In this document: positions 10,573 through 23,273 of the stretch, in pieces
Layout: every line of letters starts with the position of its first letter
How positions within the stretch are numbered: position 1 is the stretch's first letter
Assembly: GCA_029215795.1 (NCBI GenBank)
Contig: JARDYH010000003.1
Span: forward strand, 174,480,382-174,544,381
From: Anniella stebbinsi
Taxonomy: Eukaryota > Chordata > Lepidosauria > Squamata > Anniellidae
Length of the DNA: 64,000 nucleotides
Direction: 5' to 3'
The notes under the pieces: generated by a model
Told to the model about the DNA's origin: nothing
Seen by the model: the letters and a program-made list of their open reading frames with translations, nothing else
Databases searched by the model: none
Made by a program: the position numbers and the translations under genes

Positions 10573-11649
10573 AGATCATCCATTGGGCTTCATGGGTGAA
10601 AAGGAATGTGGATGACCTTGAGCGAATCAATGTTGGTGTTCAGACAAGCAGCAGGTGAAGCAATGCAGAGTTGGTTGTTTCCCCCAATCCCTCATGTACT
10701 AGTCATGCAAATGGGATTGTCCTAATTACTTGCACCGTGTCGCAGGTTGCGGTGTTGTCTGAACCTGCATGCGACATGGCTGTGGTGACTGTTCCCCCAT
10801 CCTGCTAGCCATGGATTGTAGGCTGGATGAAAAATTACCACAGCCATATCGCAGGCCAGGTTCAGAAAACTTGGTAATTCATGACACAGCATGGGTAATT
10901 AGGGTAATCCGGGTCACACAACAGTTACTTGCATTTTGCCCACTGATCATCTGAACCTGGTCATTGTCTCTGATTCTCATGACAATCTGTGAAGTAGGTT
11001 AAGAGTGAGAGATAGTGAATTGCCCAAGGTCACCAAATGAGCTTTATGGGGGAGCAGAGATTTAAAAGCAGTAAACATAAACGTAAGTGCTTTGTCTACT
11101 TCACTATGCTGACACTGGTTGTAACTCAGAGTAGCAAACTCAGAGTGATCCCATTGGATTCTCATGGCAATATGTGAGGTAGATTGGAGTGAATTGTGAT
11201 AATATCATGTATGCTGTTATTCCTTGGAGGAAGGGTCAGATACAAATGTGGTTAATAAAATAAAGTCAGACCATTATGCCATAAATTCAAATAATGTATT
11301 CCATTTTTAACAATACCTGGGAATATTCACAAAACTCTTAGGACTTTGGGTTTTTTTATTACTGTGTATGCACACATATTTGCTATTGAAAATGCAACAT
11401 GAATTCATTCTCAGTTTTAAAAAAAAACAGGGACATATGGCTGGATGTTAATGCTCGGATGAACCCTATTTAATTTCAGCATTAACTCTTTAGAAGCAGT
11501 TGCTATTATAGTGACATCTGGAAGAAACTTTCAAATCGATTATTCTCTAACCTGGATGAAGGATTCAGCCAGCAATTGCATGCAAGAGAGTTTTCAAACC
11601 AGAACAACAGCAAAAGAAATTGCCATCAGAATTCAAGATATGTCAATAG
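10573..11649. other. Gene-free; possible decayed TIR element
   Basis: Words such as GTTCAGACAAGCAGCAGG near 10640, TGTTGTCTGAACCTGCATG near 10752 and CATCTGAACCTGGTCATT near 10948 recall the ends of the GTTCAGAC-type elements at 3525 and 33301. The pieces do not resolve into one element. The rest is unremarkable. Confidence 0.35.
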
Positions 11650-11969
11650 TAGGGTGACCAGATAAAATCCAGGTCAGGGCTCATGTAACTTTAACAGTTG
11701 TAGAGAAAGGGGAATTTCAGCCAGTGTCATTTGTATGCAATTAGTTCCTGGTGAAATTCCCTCTTCATCACAACAGTTAAAGGTGCAGGGGTCTTGCCTT
11801 CTTTTGTATATGGTCACTCTAGTATAGTGCCTGCACCTTTAACTGTTGTGAGGCAGAGGGAATTTCACCAGGGACTAATTGCATACCAATGACACTGGCT
11901 GAAATTCCCTTTTCTCTACAACTGTTAAAGTTACATGAGCCCTGACCTGGATTTTATCTGGTCAGCCTA
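11650..11969. mobile_element. Palindromic MITE, copy 1 (320 bp)
   Basis: Begins TAGGGTGACCAGATAAAATC and ends with its complement reading into CAGCCTA. Almost the whole element is one inverted repeat, with arms including TCATGTAACTTTAACAGTTG and CAGCCAGTGTCATTTG. Only a short core (TTCTTTTGTATATGGTCACT) is asymmetric and so defines orientation. The termini fit hAT, but the flanks (GTCAATAG and TGCTGTGG) do not form a convincing duplication, suggesting decay. Confidence 0.8.
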
Positions 11970-14451
11970 TGCTGTGGTCAACACCAATTATTCGAGGTTT
12001 GTCAGTGAAAAATACACTATTCTTCTTACATCACTGAACATACTTGCGAGATACTAAATTAACTACAAGATGTGATGAGGCCATTAATTTTGCCTTCAAG
12101 TATTGGAGACTTTAACAACTAAGGTAAGAATCCAAAGAATCATGAATGAGCTTTGTGTACCTATGGACCTTTACGTTTCATTTCTTTTCTTTTTTTTAAC
12201 AACATCCCCCATTATGTCCCATAGCAAAATGTGTGTGAAATTGAAAGGCGTTTTAAAAGATGTTTGTGTCAAGGGACAAGCTCAGCTATTCAAAGAAAAA
12301 AAAAAGTCCAAAATGCAACAGAGCTGCTGCAAATGTCTTTCATGAGCCTAAGTAGCTCTTAGGATCCTGGCCTAGGTACTTTTAATGTTACTAATTATAT
12401 GCAGTGAAAATCCCTTGAGATCATCAGACATCTTCAAAGCCTAGGATCCTTTCACACCATTTCATAGGTTTCCCCTTTCCAGCAATAAAAAACGATGCTA
12501 TAAAAGTCGTGATTTAAATGATATATCACAATTTTATAGACTTGAAAGTTAATTTTGCCTAGAAGCATTTTATAGATGTTGGAAACAAAGAGCAGGGGGA
12601 AGTTAGGTTTGGTAAGATCAAAAACTTTCTTTCCCTAGAGAGATTAAAACTCCCTGCTCCCCTCCCCTACCTCCTGTTCTTTTGCTATGGCATGTTAAGC
12701 ACAGTTGCCCCAAGATGAAGTCTCCAATATTGAAAGATTAACAGGGCAAAAATGCTTGTAAAGGGATGAGTTTAGCTGTTCTATGAATAAAAAAGATTAT
12801 GTTCAATTTCTACTACAAGGGAAGTCTGGGAGGAGTTAACCAAGCTGTTTTGCTTAATTAGTTTTATTACAAGATGCACTAAGACTATTAGGTGAATATT
12901 TGGCTGTTTCCAGGTTTGAAATGGACAGATGTTAGCAAGATTAAATCAAAATGCTCTTCGCTCCCATAAAGGCTTTTATATGCTCAAAGGAGCTCAACAC
13001 TTCATTTTCTCTAGACATTCCCTGGTTTCTAAACATCACTATAAATCTCTCTTACTTGGAGTTAAATTGTAGTGCTCATCTCATTGACTTAAAAGGCCTC
13101 ATTGGTCTCATTAGTTCAGCAAACAGGATTTGCTCCCCCTTGTCTCACTCTTAAAGTCTGATCATTTCTCCTTTAGAAATGTTTATTTACCTAGTTCCCC
13201 GCTAAATGCCAATCTGATTCTAATCCTAGATGAACTGTAGCTATTGCATAAACATTACAGTAACATATTTGCTACACTCAGGAGAAAGCGGAAGATGATT
13301 GCTAAAATAAACATAAACCATATGAAGTTGTGGAAGTTGCCCTTTGAATCTTTTTTGTTTTTCCTAAGCAAGATGAAATTACAAATATAGGAAAACTGCT
13401 GAACGTAGGTCAAAAGAAAAAGGTAGTTAATGGTAGAAATGAAAAGAGTAAAGATGTTCCTTACCATACTGCATCACAGTTTTGATGTTGTTACGATATA
13501 ATGGGGTGGAAATCTTGGGCCCAAGGGCAAACCTGGCCCTCTGGAGTTTCCCAGAAGGCCACACTCCTTCCCCTGGCCACACCCCTTTCCCCCCTCCCAC
13601 TCATAGTTTGTTGGCTTCCCAGTTTTGTGCAATTTCCCCCCATTTTCATGTTTTATGCTACAATATACTGGGGCAGTTTTGTTGTTGTTGTTGGTTTGTT
13701 TTGTATTCTTTCCTCCCATTCCTTTTGCCTTGCCCCTTTGTCTTTGACCCCACCCACCACTGGAATGCAAAAGCCCTTAATGGTTTCTCCATAAATGAAT
13801 TTGGCCATAGGGCAGAAAAAGTTTCCTCAACCCTGCAGTATAGCATTATGCATTCTTAACATGGCCTCACTTATCAAAATTCATACTACGTGCTCTTCCA
13901 AAGGTAGTATTTCAGCTCTAGGAAGCCTCAACAGGACTTGGTAAAATAATGAAAGCATGAGGTGTATATAGCAAATATAAATTAAATAGAATTACAGGCA
14001 ATGTGATGTGCATGATACAGCACTCCAAAAACAAAACAAAACACCACAAGTAGTGCATTCAGTTTATATTTTTAGAGATCTAAAAAATCTAAAATTTTAA
14101 TATTTTATAGCTTTAATTTTTTTAAAAAATAAACAGATTTTAATATGTGAAACATTTCAGTATAAATCACCAGGTTCAGCCACAAATAAGAGTATGCTAC
14201 AATACCACTTTTAAGCTGATCCAGAACCAATCAGGAAAAGGCCAAACCTCAATGAGGGAACAGGTGTTAGCAATCAACACTTATATTCAAGAGCCCATCA
14301 AGCCATATTAATAAACATCATGGCTTGTTTCACATCATCCTTTACATTGATATCAGGTTTTAGCTTATCAGTAAACATTGCCTCTTTAATCTTTCTCCTT
14401 TGAGGCTAGCACAGAGATCTTCACCAATGTTGACCAGCATGTTTCTCCTCA
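11970..14451. other. No gene recognised
   Basis: Mostly AT-rich. A pyrimidine-rich stretch at about 13530-13760 produces several overlapping short ORFs in different frames, none with a recognisable domain. CAGGGTTGAGGAAAC (minus strand, near 13825) may be a decayed hAT end. No RNA gene seen. Confidence 0.4.
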
Positions 14452-14803
14452 TATGAAGGGACCAAGGTCTAGCACATGTTTCATTATAAGTTCATTATAT
14501 ATTTTTAGAAGAGATCTTCCAGTTTCATCAATTGAAAAGGAATTACACACCAAACATTCAAATTTATAAATCGCCCTCTTAACTATACTTTCCCCCTTAC
14601 CGTCCACACAGATAGGGCATTCCTGTGTCCAGCATTTGTTGTGATAGCAGAGACTTCACAAGATATTGTTTCAATGTAATTGGGGCAGTACAAACAATAT
14701 TAGCCTTTATGTTATGGCTATCAAGAATCTTTTGGGCATCCCAAACAAATATGTCAGTCACAAGTGGGATTTTCAAGACAGGCAGTCCTCTGGTATGCTT
14801 CAC
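14452..14803 (-). pseudogene. Penelope-like retroelement remnant (C-terminal region)
   Basis: Two frames on the minus strand read like the end of a Penelope-like protein. Positions 14597-14803 encode a peptide including LKQYLVKSLLS, resembling the conserved (N)LKDILVKS segment downstream of the reverse transcriptase. In another frame, 14452-14584 encodes AIYKFECLVCNSF followed by DETGRSLL, resembling the GIY-YIG endonuclease pattern (IY.F.C..C...Y.GETGR). The GIY-YIG tyrosine and glycine are not preserved, and the shift of frame plus the early stop show it is dead. No reverse transcriptase core was found upstream. The assignment rests on short motifs and is moderate. Confidence 0.5.
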
Positions 14804-16770
14804 ACTCCTAACAACTGAAACACCAAAATACTAACATTAAGCCATTGTTTGTGTAGTATAATTTCCTAAGTTGAGATTGACAAATGACCTTCAGTCTCTC
14901 TTTTTTCTAGTTTCATAGACAATAGTTTTGTGCACAGTTCTAAACATACTGGGATGGAACCAGACCAAGGCTTGAATCCAATAGGGTGCTTCTGCAAGAA
15001 GAATGGAAATTACTGGAAGAGGTTATTTCCCATCTCCTCTGCAGCCTCCCCTCATACCACCCACCCCAAATCTGCTCCAGACCATTGAGGGATCCTCCAG
15101 AGCAGATTTTGGGGGAACATGGTGGTTTCCAGGGGGAAAATGAGGTCAGGAAAATCCTGTTGCACAAGCAAAAGTGCACTCCTGCAACATTGAATTTAAG
15201 CCCCATTTAAATAAATGGGACTTGAGTTCATCATCATAACTATTTATTTAAAAGGAATTAAAATATGACTAACTTAATCTAGATTCACCCAATGAGGAAA
15301 TGACCTCATTGGACACAGTGGGACTTATTTCTGAGTAAACATGTATAGGGGTTTTTTTTGTAAGTGTGCAATCCTAAATACACCTAGGAATTCAGCCCCA
15401 TTGAATACAGTGGGAATATATTCTAAATATGACATGCATAAATTGCACTGCATGGGTCTTGCACATCTCTACTACAGTTTGTATGAGAGATGCACTCACA
15501 AACAGCTTTTCTGTTTTAGAAAGTTTGTATTCTGGTCTATCAATAATAAGTATTGAGCTAGTTGTCATTACTGCTCCTTATCTGCATCCTTTCTCAAAGA
15601 AAATATACTCTTGCATTCAATACATATTTTTCATATGACTAAAACTGAATCTTATTTTCAGCTCACATCAGAAATGCAGATAGCTTTTCTTTTCTATTTT
15701 AATTAGTATGGCTTTTGATTGAATGGTATTATATTTAGTGAGTGACTGTTTATTCAGAAGTAAGCCCTGGAAAATGTATATAGGAACGCAGCCTAAATAA
15801 TAAATCTTTGTGTGCAACAACAACAAAACCAGTAGCCCCACTTAATAGCAGCTAAAATGATGAAAGAACCAGTACACTTGCCACGTGAAAAAGCAAGCAG
15901 ATATATCAATATGTTGGAAGATAATTGTCGCTAACATAGGCAAATAATAGACATGGGGTTCCCATGCATATGTTTTAATATTTACACACATACATAAAGA
16001 CACATATACCTACATGATCTCATATCCAAAAGCCTTTAATGAAATTCTCTACAAATAGGGGGCTTTCAACTAATTTATGTCCATGTGCAATTCAAATAAA
16101 ACATATTGCCTTTGAAAGGACTGATTAAGTTGTTGTCTAGCAGAGAGTATAGTGCAATGACCATCAGGTTTTGTTAAATGATTAATGCTATTAAATGATT
16201 AAATCTTTTGAAGTACCAATTCCTGCTGAGTATACACAGAAGGTGAAACACTTTTAAATCAATTACCTGATGATAGTGGAATAATCTTCTTACTTTAATA
16301 AAAGCAATTACTGTATGTCAAGGCTATTCATTTTAAAAGGTTTCCAGATTCAGACCACCTCTTGTCCAGTGCATGAACTCACACTTTCAGTGGTTAGATT
16401 AAACATTTTTTGTATATTCTGTATGATGCCTGAAAAGAATACATGATATGTCAAAAAAAATACAAATACTAAACAATTAAAATATACAGTAGCTCACCAC
16501 CACTTCCCTGGTTGAAAGTATTTTGGGTAGAAGCCAAAGAACTGTAAAATTAGGGCCATAAACCCAAAGGGGGGGGGGTTGACACTATGGCAGTAGCAGC
16601 AGCCTCCTCCCACATGCCATAAGAAAGACTGATTTTGAAAATGAAGGAACTTCTGAATATGGCATATGTGGAATAACTGGTATATGAGAAGGCTGCAATG
16701 CAGCTCACCCACTCATACATACTTAAGTTACGAACAGGAGCCTAGCACTAAAATACAAAGTTTCATATGG
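14804..16770. other. Gene-free; scraps of a common short repeat
   Basis: At about 15310-15420 and 15735-15795 are pieces with GGGACTTATTTCTGAGTAAAC, TGCAATCCTAAATA and TTCAGAAGTAAGCCC. These belong to a short repeat also found at 26.8, 46.1, 46.3, 56.1 and 59.3 kb. A G10 run occurs near 16569. No supportable ORF. Confidence 0.45.
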
Positions 16771-17090
16771 TAGGGTGACCAGATAAAATCCAGGTCAGGG
16801 CTCATGTAACTTTAACAGTTGTAGAGAAAAGGGAATTTCAGCCAGTGTCATTTGTATGCAATTAGTTCCTGATGAAATTCCCTCTTCATCACAACAGTTA
16901 ATGTTGCAGGGGCCCTGCCTTCTTTTGTATATGGTCACTCTAGTATAGTGCCTGCACCTTTAACTGTTGTGATGAAGAGGGAATTTCACAGGGAACTAAT
17001 TGCATACAAATGACACTGGCTGAAATCCCCTTTTCTCTACAACTGTTAAAGTTACATGAGCCCTGACCTGGATTTTATCTGGTCAGCCTA
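16771..17090. mobile_element. Palindromic MITE, copy 2 (320 bp)
   Basis: Same ends, length and core orientation as the copy at 11650-11969. Flanks TCATATGG (16763-16770) and CCCTATGG (17091-17098) agree at six of eight positions, consistent with a decayed 8-bp hAT duplication. Confidence 0.85.
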
Positions 17091-17158
17091 CCCTATGGAT
17101 AGAATCCAATGACCTAACTGAAAGAAAAAAGTCAACAACTCCTGTTTTCATCTAAGTA

Positions 17159-17160
<2 letters not shown>

Positions 17161-17245
<85 letters not shown>
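17161..17245 (+). repeat. Compound (TG)23(AG)n microsatellite
   Basis: Uninterrupted TG dinucleotides at 17161-17206 switch directly to AG dinucleotides up to 17245. The length and purity suggest a currently variable locus. Confidence 0.97.
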
Positions 17246-17247
<2 letters not shown>

Positions 17248-18386
17248 CCACAATCTCTCCCTCTTTCACTCCCCCACCCCACCCCAGAGTTGTAGAATCA
17301 GAGTGGGAGCACAGAAAAAGAATTACCAGTAATAAATGGCTGATTAGGTTACATGTAGGTGGAAGACAGAGACCGAAATATCGTGCTGCTACTACTGTTT
17401 TCCAGAATTATGCATGATGACTTATAGTGCAACTGAAAAATTAGCATAGAGTATTATGAAAGTTTATGGCTTACAATAAATTAGTGGCTGAGTTTCCTAT
17501 GTTGATCTCTCTCTCTCGCTCGCTCGCTGTCTTGCTCGCTCTCTCGCTCTCTCGTTGGAATGACAGATATTATAAAGTATGGCAGAATGTGGCCTTTTTC
17601 AAACTAAAGAGGTGTGAGGGAGAAATGAGAGTATGTACCATCTGCACATCTTTCACTTCATCATTGCAGAGGATACGAACCTAATATTGTACACCAGTAG
17701 CACACCCATTAGGCAAATGTGCCATTTATGTTAGATACTGCTCCTTTGCTGTTCCTTATCTCCACCAGCCCTGATCCCGTTATCACAGTCAGCACTTACA
17801 ATGCTAGAGCAGTCATATGGCTTGGAGGATATGCAGAGTTGGGTAGATAGGTGGAGTGAAAAACTGGGCTTCAAAGTCCATATAGCATTAAATGGGAAAT
17901 CTATTCAAAGAATCCACAATCTAATAAACTGTATTTGAAACTCAGCAGAGAAAAGATCGTGGCTACCACAATCTAACTTCAAGGCTGTTGGATTCTGACA
18001 CTGACTTACTTTCCCATTATCAGTTTCCTACAAACTGGTAAATATTTGCACCTTGAAACACTGTAGTATTATCTAGATGACATTGTTAAAATAAATGATG
18101 GAAGAGGCTGTGCTATATAGTCTCTCAATGGATGCACCACCACTGAAAATAATGGAATTAGCACGAATTCTGCAGACCACCTTTCCTGCACCCAGCATAA
18201 TGGGAGGGGGAGTGTCTTGGCGCTCAGCGTACAGTGATATGATGATGAATTGGACTGGCTGCAGAGTCTCATGTGGCATGGCGGAAAGACTGGGACACTG
18301 ACTCTGCCACCCCTCCCTCAATTGCACTTTCATTTTGGCACTCACCTTTGGTAAAGTATGAGATATTCTGGTCACCAATGTAAATT
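17246..18386. other. No gene recognised; (CTCG)-rich patch
   Basis: A CTCTCTCGCTCGCTCGCT-type simple repeat occupies about 17503-17555. The remaining sequence has short ORFs only and no recognised motif. Confidence 0.45.
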
Positions 18387-18620
18387 GGAGAGCCAGTGTT
18401 GTGTAGTGGCTAGAGAGTTGGACTGGGAGTCGAGAGATCTAGGTTCTAATCCCCACTCGGCCATGGAAGCTCACTGAGTGACTTTGGGCCAGTCACAGAC
18501 TCTCAGGCCAACCCACCTCACAGGGTTGTTATTGTAAGGGTAAAATGGAAAAGACTATGTACGCTGCCTTGGGTTGCTTGGAGGAAAAAAGGTGGGATAT
18601 AAATGTAATAAATAAATAAA
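18387..18620 (+). mobile_element. tRNA-derived SINE (Sauria SINE type)
   Basis: The head GGAGAGCCAGTG, then TAGTGGCTAGAGAGTTGG (A-box region) and GGTTCTAATCC (B-box region) give a tRNA-like RNA polymerase III promoter. The body has CCATGGAAGCTCACTGAGTG and CAGGGTTGTTATTG. The 3' part ends GGTGGGATATAAATGTAATA plus an AAAT-type tail. The layout is that of the squamate Sauria SINE, whose tail is related to Bov-B LINEs. Nearly full length. Confidence 0.85.
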
Positions 18621-19073
18621 ATGTAGGATGTTTTAACTAAGGTCCTTATTAGCTTAGACCCAAGGCATCCCCCACCTCAACTTAACACCAAAGTGGCCAA
18701 GGTGAGAGGCATTAGATTAGGTGGAAAGCTAGTTAATCTTCACTTCACAGTGCAGGTTAAGGGGGGGAAGAGGGGAAGAAGAACTGGTAAGCACCTTGAG
18801 CCGTTATCGCAAAATCTTTCAAATATATCACGCTAGCACCACTGGAACAAACCACAGTAGGTCCCACCCCCACTGAACTCAATAGACTTTATTTCTGAGA
18901 AGACATTATAGAATTGTACTGTCAAGGCACTGGTGCTGCTTAAAAGGCAACAAAACATATATGAGTGGGCTTCTTCACCTCCTCACCTCCACTCTCCACG
19001 TATTCAATGGGGAATCCCCCTGTGCACACAAAGCATTTCCTTTTATAAAAGAGAATGTGAAGCCCCTGAATAC
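18621..19073. other. No gene recognised
   Basis: Unique-looking. A scrap near 18865-18920 (CCCACTGAACTCAATAGAC...) belongs to the TGCAATCCTA repeat group. Confidence 0.4.
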
Positions 19074-19762
19074 TAGGAATGTGTATCGTATTGTTAAAAT
19101 GTCAGATCACGATACAATAAGGTCGTTATCGGACATCTGATTAACGATAATGATACGATAGAAAAACCTCCGATAAATATCCGATCTGAAAAATTTCAGC
19201 CCGATTATACCAGATTATCAGATTGCCATATAAATATACCTATAACCTCAGTATTTTAAAAGTTAGAGGCTTGAAACTTTGTCACAGTGCTTATGGGGTA
19301 TGCCTAAGTATGTGTATGAAATTTGAGATCGATCCCTCCAACCCTCGATTTTATATTAATTTTTGAAAGATCGTGCAACTTTTTGACAGGTCTGAATGAA
19401 CGCATGTGGCGAGCTGTCATTCTGAACTGTCAGAACTTAAACGTTCTTTAATAAATTCATATAAAATCGAGGGTTGGAGGGATCGATCTCAAATTTCATA
19501 CACATACTTAGGCATACCCCATAAGCATTGTGACCAAGTTTCAAGCCTCTAACTTTTAAAATATAGAAGTTATAGGCATTTATTCTAAAAGAAAAAAAAT
19601 CAGCTTTATAGGGCACAATGGGGCTGCAAATTAAATATCAGATTTCTGATAATTATCATGAAGACAATACAATTAACCTATGATATTATTGGAGACGATA
19701 ATTTTTTGGTCCGAAATTCTGATAATGATAAAATACGATATCTTTGGGCGTGCACATCCCTA
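19074..19762. mobile_element. Non-autonomous hAT-like transposon, 689 bp
   Basis: Ends TAGGAATGTGTATCG and CGTGCACATCCCTA, with an exact 8-bp duplication CTGAATAC (19066-19073 and 19763-19770). The interior is one inverted pair of the GCCTAAGTATGTGTATGAAA...CCTCGATTTTATAT module that is arrayed in the 8280-9322 element, plus AT-rich arms with CGATA words. It looks like the simpler, single-hairpin relative of that element. Confidence 0.9.
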
Positions 19763-20789
19763 CTGAATACATGAAACTCTTAATCATTTTGAACTAGCCT
19801 ACTCTGTGGGTATCTCAGGATATATACAATTTCTTTATTTAGTTCAACGATCTTCATGTTTATGGAGAAGAGAACTACATGCAATGGGCTTTTGTCAATA
19901 TTCCAATGCAACAGCAGCTCCCATTCAATTCATTCAAGTGTGTCAATGGCAAAACAGGGAGAGAAGAGTGATTTATTTATTTATTGTAAAATGAGCAAAT
20001 GATAGTTTTTAATGGAATCAACTCATTGACAACATTAATTATGCATGTATCTTATTGAATTGTACACACATGTCCATGCTCAGTTTTTAAGGCTTTTTAA
20101 AAAAAAGTCATTTAAAAGAAAAAAAATGTCATTGTGGCTTATAAAACAATCTAATCTTAAACTATAAGACTTTCTTCTTTTTAATGGTCCTTTTTTCAAA
20201 ACCTTAAAGAAATGAAGAGATTCACAAGTGCTGAAACCCCCTGATCTGCCTCCTTTCTCTCATCATCACCCATTATGGCATTTGTAACATTCACTAGGAT
20301 ATTTTCCACTGCCAATTACTTACAGCCCAGGCCAGTTTAATAAGCACCTGAAAAGAAAAGCGGCCTGCCAGAGGGCCAGTAACCTTTCACCTGCAGAGTC
20401 CTTGTTCCCCTGTCCACCCTGAATTAGCTCTCCTTATCAGAATCAACACAGAAGCATATTGTATTCTCCTGAAAAGATTCAACACGGGCAAGCAGAATTC
20501 TCCTCCATGTAGTGGAGGAATTTATGCTTTTCTATCTATAACCGTAGGAATCATTGAAGAAGACAGTATGTTTTATAGCAGTAAAATGGCTCGACTGAGG
20601 TTTGACAGTTTCTGTTTCCCTATTTCTGAATGTGACTTTCTCCTTTTGAATCTTCTACGTAGGCAAAGCATTTCAACTTTTGTATCTAAATTGCCAGTGG
20701 CTTTTCAGCTGTTCACAAGTAAAATCAATTTATTGTCTTTATCCCTTGTGTGATAGCATATTTTGCAGTGCACTTGTTCTCTATTTGTG
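19763..20789. other. No gene recognised
   Basis: AT-rich, unique-looking; short ORFs without recognisable features. Confidence 0.45.
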
Positions 20790-20928
20790 GAATGTTGTGA
20801 CCTGGATTGCATTGGTTGACGGATAGGAACTGATTGATGGAGGTTCCTGCCTCACAATGTGGGCTAGTCCTGGACATGACAGTCTCCTAGCCCCTTCCAA
20901 CTCTTATTCTATTATTTTCCCTCTGCCC
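20790..20928 (+). mobile_element. CR1 LINE 3' terminus (old)
   Basis: GATGGAGGTTCCTGCCTCAC, then GGGCTAGTCCTGGACATGAC, then CCCCTTCCAACTCTTATTCT and ATTATT resemble the ending of CR1 elements (TTCCAACTCTATGATTCTATG). Diverged, non-coding. Confidence 0.55.
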
Positions 20929-21706
20929 ACCCAGCTTGCTAAAATGTTTCAATATTTTATCAACATTCTTTCTCTTCCCCTTTAATTAACCAGCTTCCAT
21001 CAATCTCAGCATATTCCTCAAAATTAAGGACAATTCAGAGAAGGCAAAACCAACAACCCAGAAACTCTACACAGTCTGTTTTAGGAACTGGAACTATTTG
21101 GTTAGTGCCTAATGCATTTTGAGCATTGAAAATATTAGTATTTTTGAAGCTAAAGACTGTATGACAAAAATGTAGAAATTTATGACACACAAATGTGACA
21201 GTGTGCTATAAGAGTTGGCTGTAAATTCTTTGGCAGAACACACCAGTGGACCTCACAGAAATTGTTTGTTCACTTGGCTTTCTTTGATAAATTCCTCCTT
21301 CACTGAATTTACAAATAAGACCCTTTTTTACACAATGTTTTCTAAAGAGGAAATGTTACCACAGTTTGGCTTTACCTCATAATTTTCAGACAGAGAAATT
21401 GATATTAGGAATGTGCCCCCTGAATGCTCAGGCTGCTATTTACTACATTTGCTCTGGATTATTCCAAAAGACCATTACTCCATGTGAAAATTGTGTAGTA
21501 GACAAATCACTCTCTGGTCATAAAAAGATGTGTGAATGAGAAGTGACAGTCAGTGTCTGGACCTTGAGTTTGCTGGTCAGATTCCACTTCAGCTGTTGAC
21601 TTGAGATAAATATATCTACTTCCTACTAAGTTGTGAGGGAAACCTTACTAAATGTCTGCACCTTATCGGAAATCCAGGGAATTGGTAAGATCCTCCTTCC
21701 CAAATG
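20929..21706. other. No gene recognised
   Basis: Unique-looking sequence without a supported feature. Confidence 0.45.
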
Positions 21707-21850
21707 AATTATTTATTTCATTTATATAGGAAATTATATCCTGCCCTTCTAATGCATATGTGTTACTCAGAGTAGTATACAATAATTAAAACAAACATTT
21801 CATAATAAAAGGACAATATAAAGAAATAAGTAATATGAAGAACAGGCTTC
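21707..21850 (-). mobile_element. LINE 3' end fragment
   Basis: Read on minus, AAGGGCAGGATATAATTTCC followed by a TATAAATGAAATAAAT tail has the form of L2/CR1-group 3' ends. The other side is A-rich, like L2 3' UTRs here. Confidence 0.5.
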
Positions 21851-22967
21851 TGCAAGTCAATACACACAATTCACTTTGTTAATGGTTGTCTGTATTCGTC
21901 CTTTGAGGGCTAATTCACACAATGAAATTGCTGAGAAGGTATGTGGGTTTAGTAGATTGGGGTTATGGCTGGCACGTTGTGAATTGATGGGTGTACCAAA
22001 TTCACATAAAACACACTCAATCCACAATAAAGCCTTAGTTATAGTGGTTTGCCCCACAGGTTTGTGGAGAGTAAAAAAAAAAAACCTGTAAGTTTGTGTA
22101 TCGATAGTTCCATGTTGGTTAACAATACACGTATTTAACATTTGTTGGGTTTTAGGGTTGTTGTATGGTGTCCTCTCTATATTCAAAATTAGTAAAATTC
22201 GATTAGTATGCAACGACGGGACGACAACTTCCCACCCTCCTCATGGTTTCGCTTCGGGGAAAAGTCACTATTTCAAGTCTAACGAAGGTGAAAACGTCTT
22301 GCCCCTCCACCCACTCTTTCCACTAACGAAGGTGAGGTGACAGCGCAAGAGGCAGACAGGCGTCAGCTTTTTCCCGCCTGGTTCACTAAGCGCTTAACGC
22401 ATCCCTCAACTTAGCCAGGAGATAAGTGGCTCTCGCGCCTCGACTGCGCTCCTTCTCCTCCCCATCCTCCGCCCTTCCAAAGTCTGTTTTCCCGCCAAAG
22501 CGACTCGATCCGTCCTGATTTGCTACGCACCGCCAGTCTAGGAAAGCATTCGGGTTGCCTACAGAACCTGGATGACACGCGCTGAACCCCAGCTCGCTGC
22601 GGTGGTTGTGTTGCACGCGAAAAAATGAAAGGAATTCAACCCACCAATCCCTGCAAGCTATTAAAAAATGGTCCTTCTCATGAGTCTATTGCCGCCTCCA
22701 TCCACCTTCTCTCCTCCTCCCAACCTCTAAATTGTCTCAATTTCTACGTCACCAACTTAAACACTGGCCATTTTATAGGCTTTAAACTTCCACTCACCTT
22801 CATCCCTCCCCCCACCTTTGGTCGAATTGACAAATGAGTATTTTCCACTAGAGGTCTTGGACCTTTCTCTGTGTATTCACTGATTCATTCTCTCTCGTTC
22901 TTAGGAAATAACACTGAAAGTGTTTTCCATTTGCGAGGTCCGCTCTGCAATAAGCAGATAACTTTAA

Positions 22968-23021
22968 ATTATTATTATTATTATTATTATAACAACAACA
23001 ACAACAACAATAATAATAATA
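22968..23021. repeat. (ATT)n(AAC)n(AAT)n compound microsatellite
   Basis: Three adjoining trinucleotide runs in the middle of the CpG-rich region. Confidence 0.95.
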
Positions 23022-23161
23022 AAAACACCTACTAGCGAGGACAAAATGAATAGCTTTCAGCGACAATGGAATTCAAATAAAAGCGTCTTAAGATTGCCTT
23101 TCTAACCGAAATGTTCACTAGAGATTATTATTAAAGACCAAATGTGCTGTGACACCTTAGA

Positions 23162-23273
23162 GGCGCAATCCTGGGCATGTTTGGACAGAAAAAGTCCTAC
23201 AACTCCCAGCATTCCTGGGAATGATGGGAGTTGTAGGACTTTTTTTTCTGTCTAAAATGCATAGGATTGCGCC
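23162..23273. mobile_element. Short palindromic MITE (112 bp)
   Basis: GGCGCAATCCTGGGCATGTT at the left pairs with AATGCATAGGATTGCGCC at the right. The arms contain GTCCTACAACTCCCAGCATT and its complement, meeting at CCTGGGAATG. Related hairpins occur at 34376-34484 and, as a half copy, near 50403-50462. Confidence 0.75.

Noticed and set aside
13474..13859. Overlapping ORFs of 62-125 codons on both strands
   Set aside because: Pyrimidine-rich low-complexity sequence; four frames are open at once, which argues against coding.
18387..18470. tRNA gene
   Set aside because: A- and B-box-like sequences belong to the SINE head; no cloverleaf with a proper acceptor stem and anticodon arm was evident.
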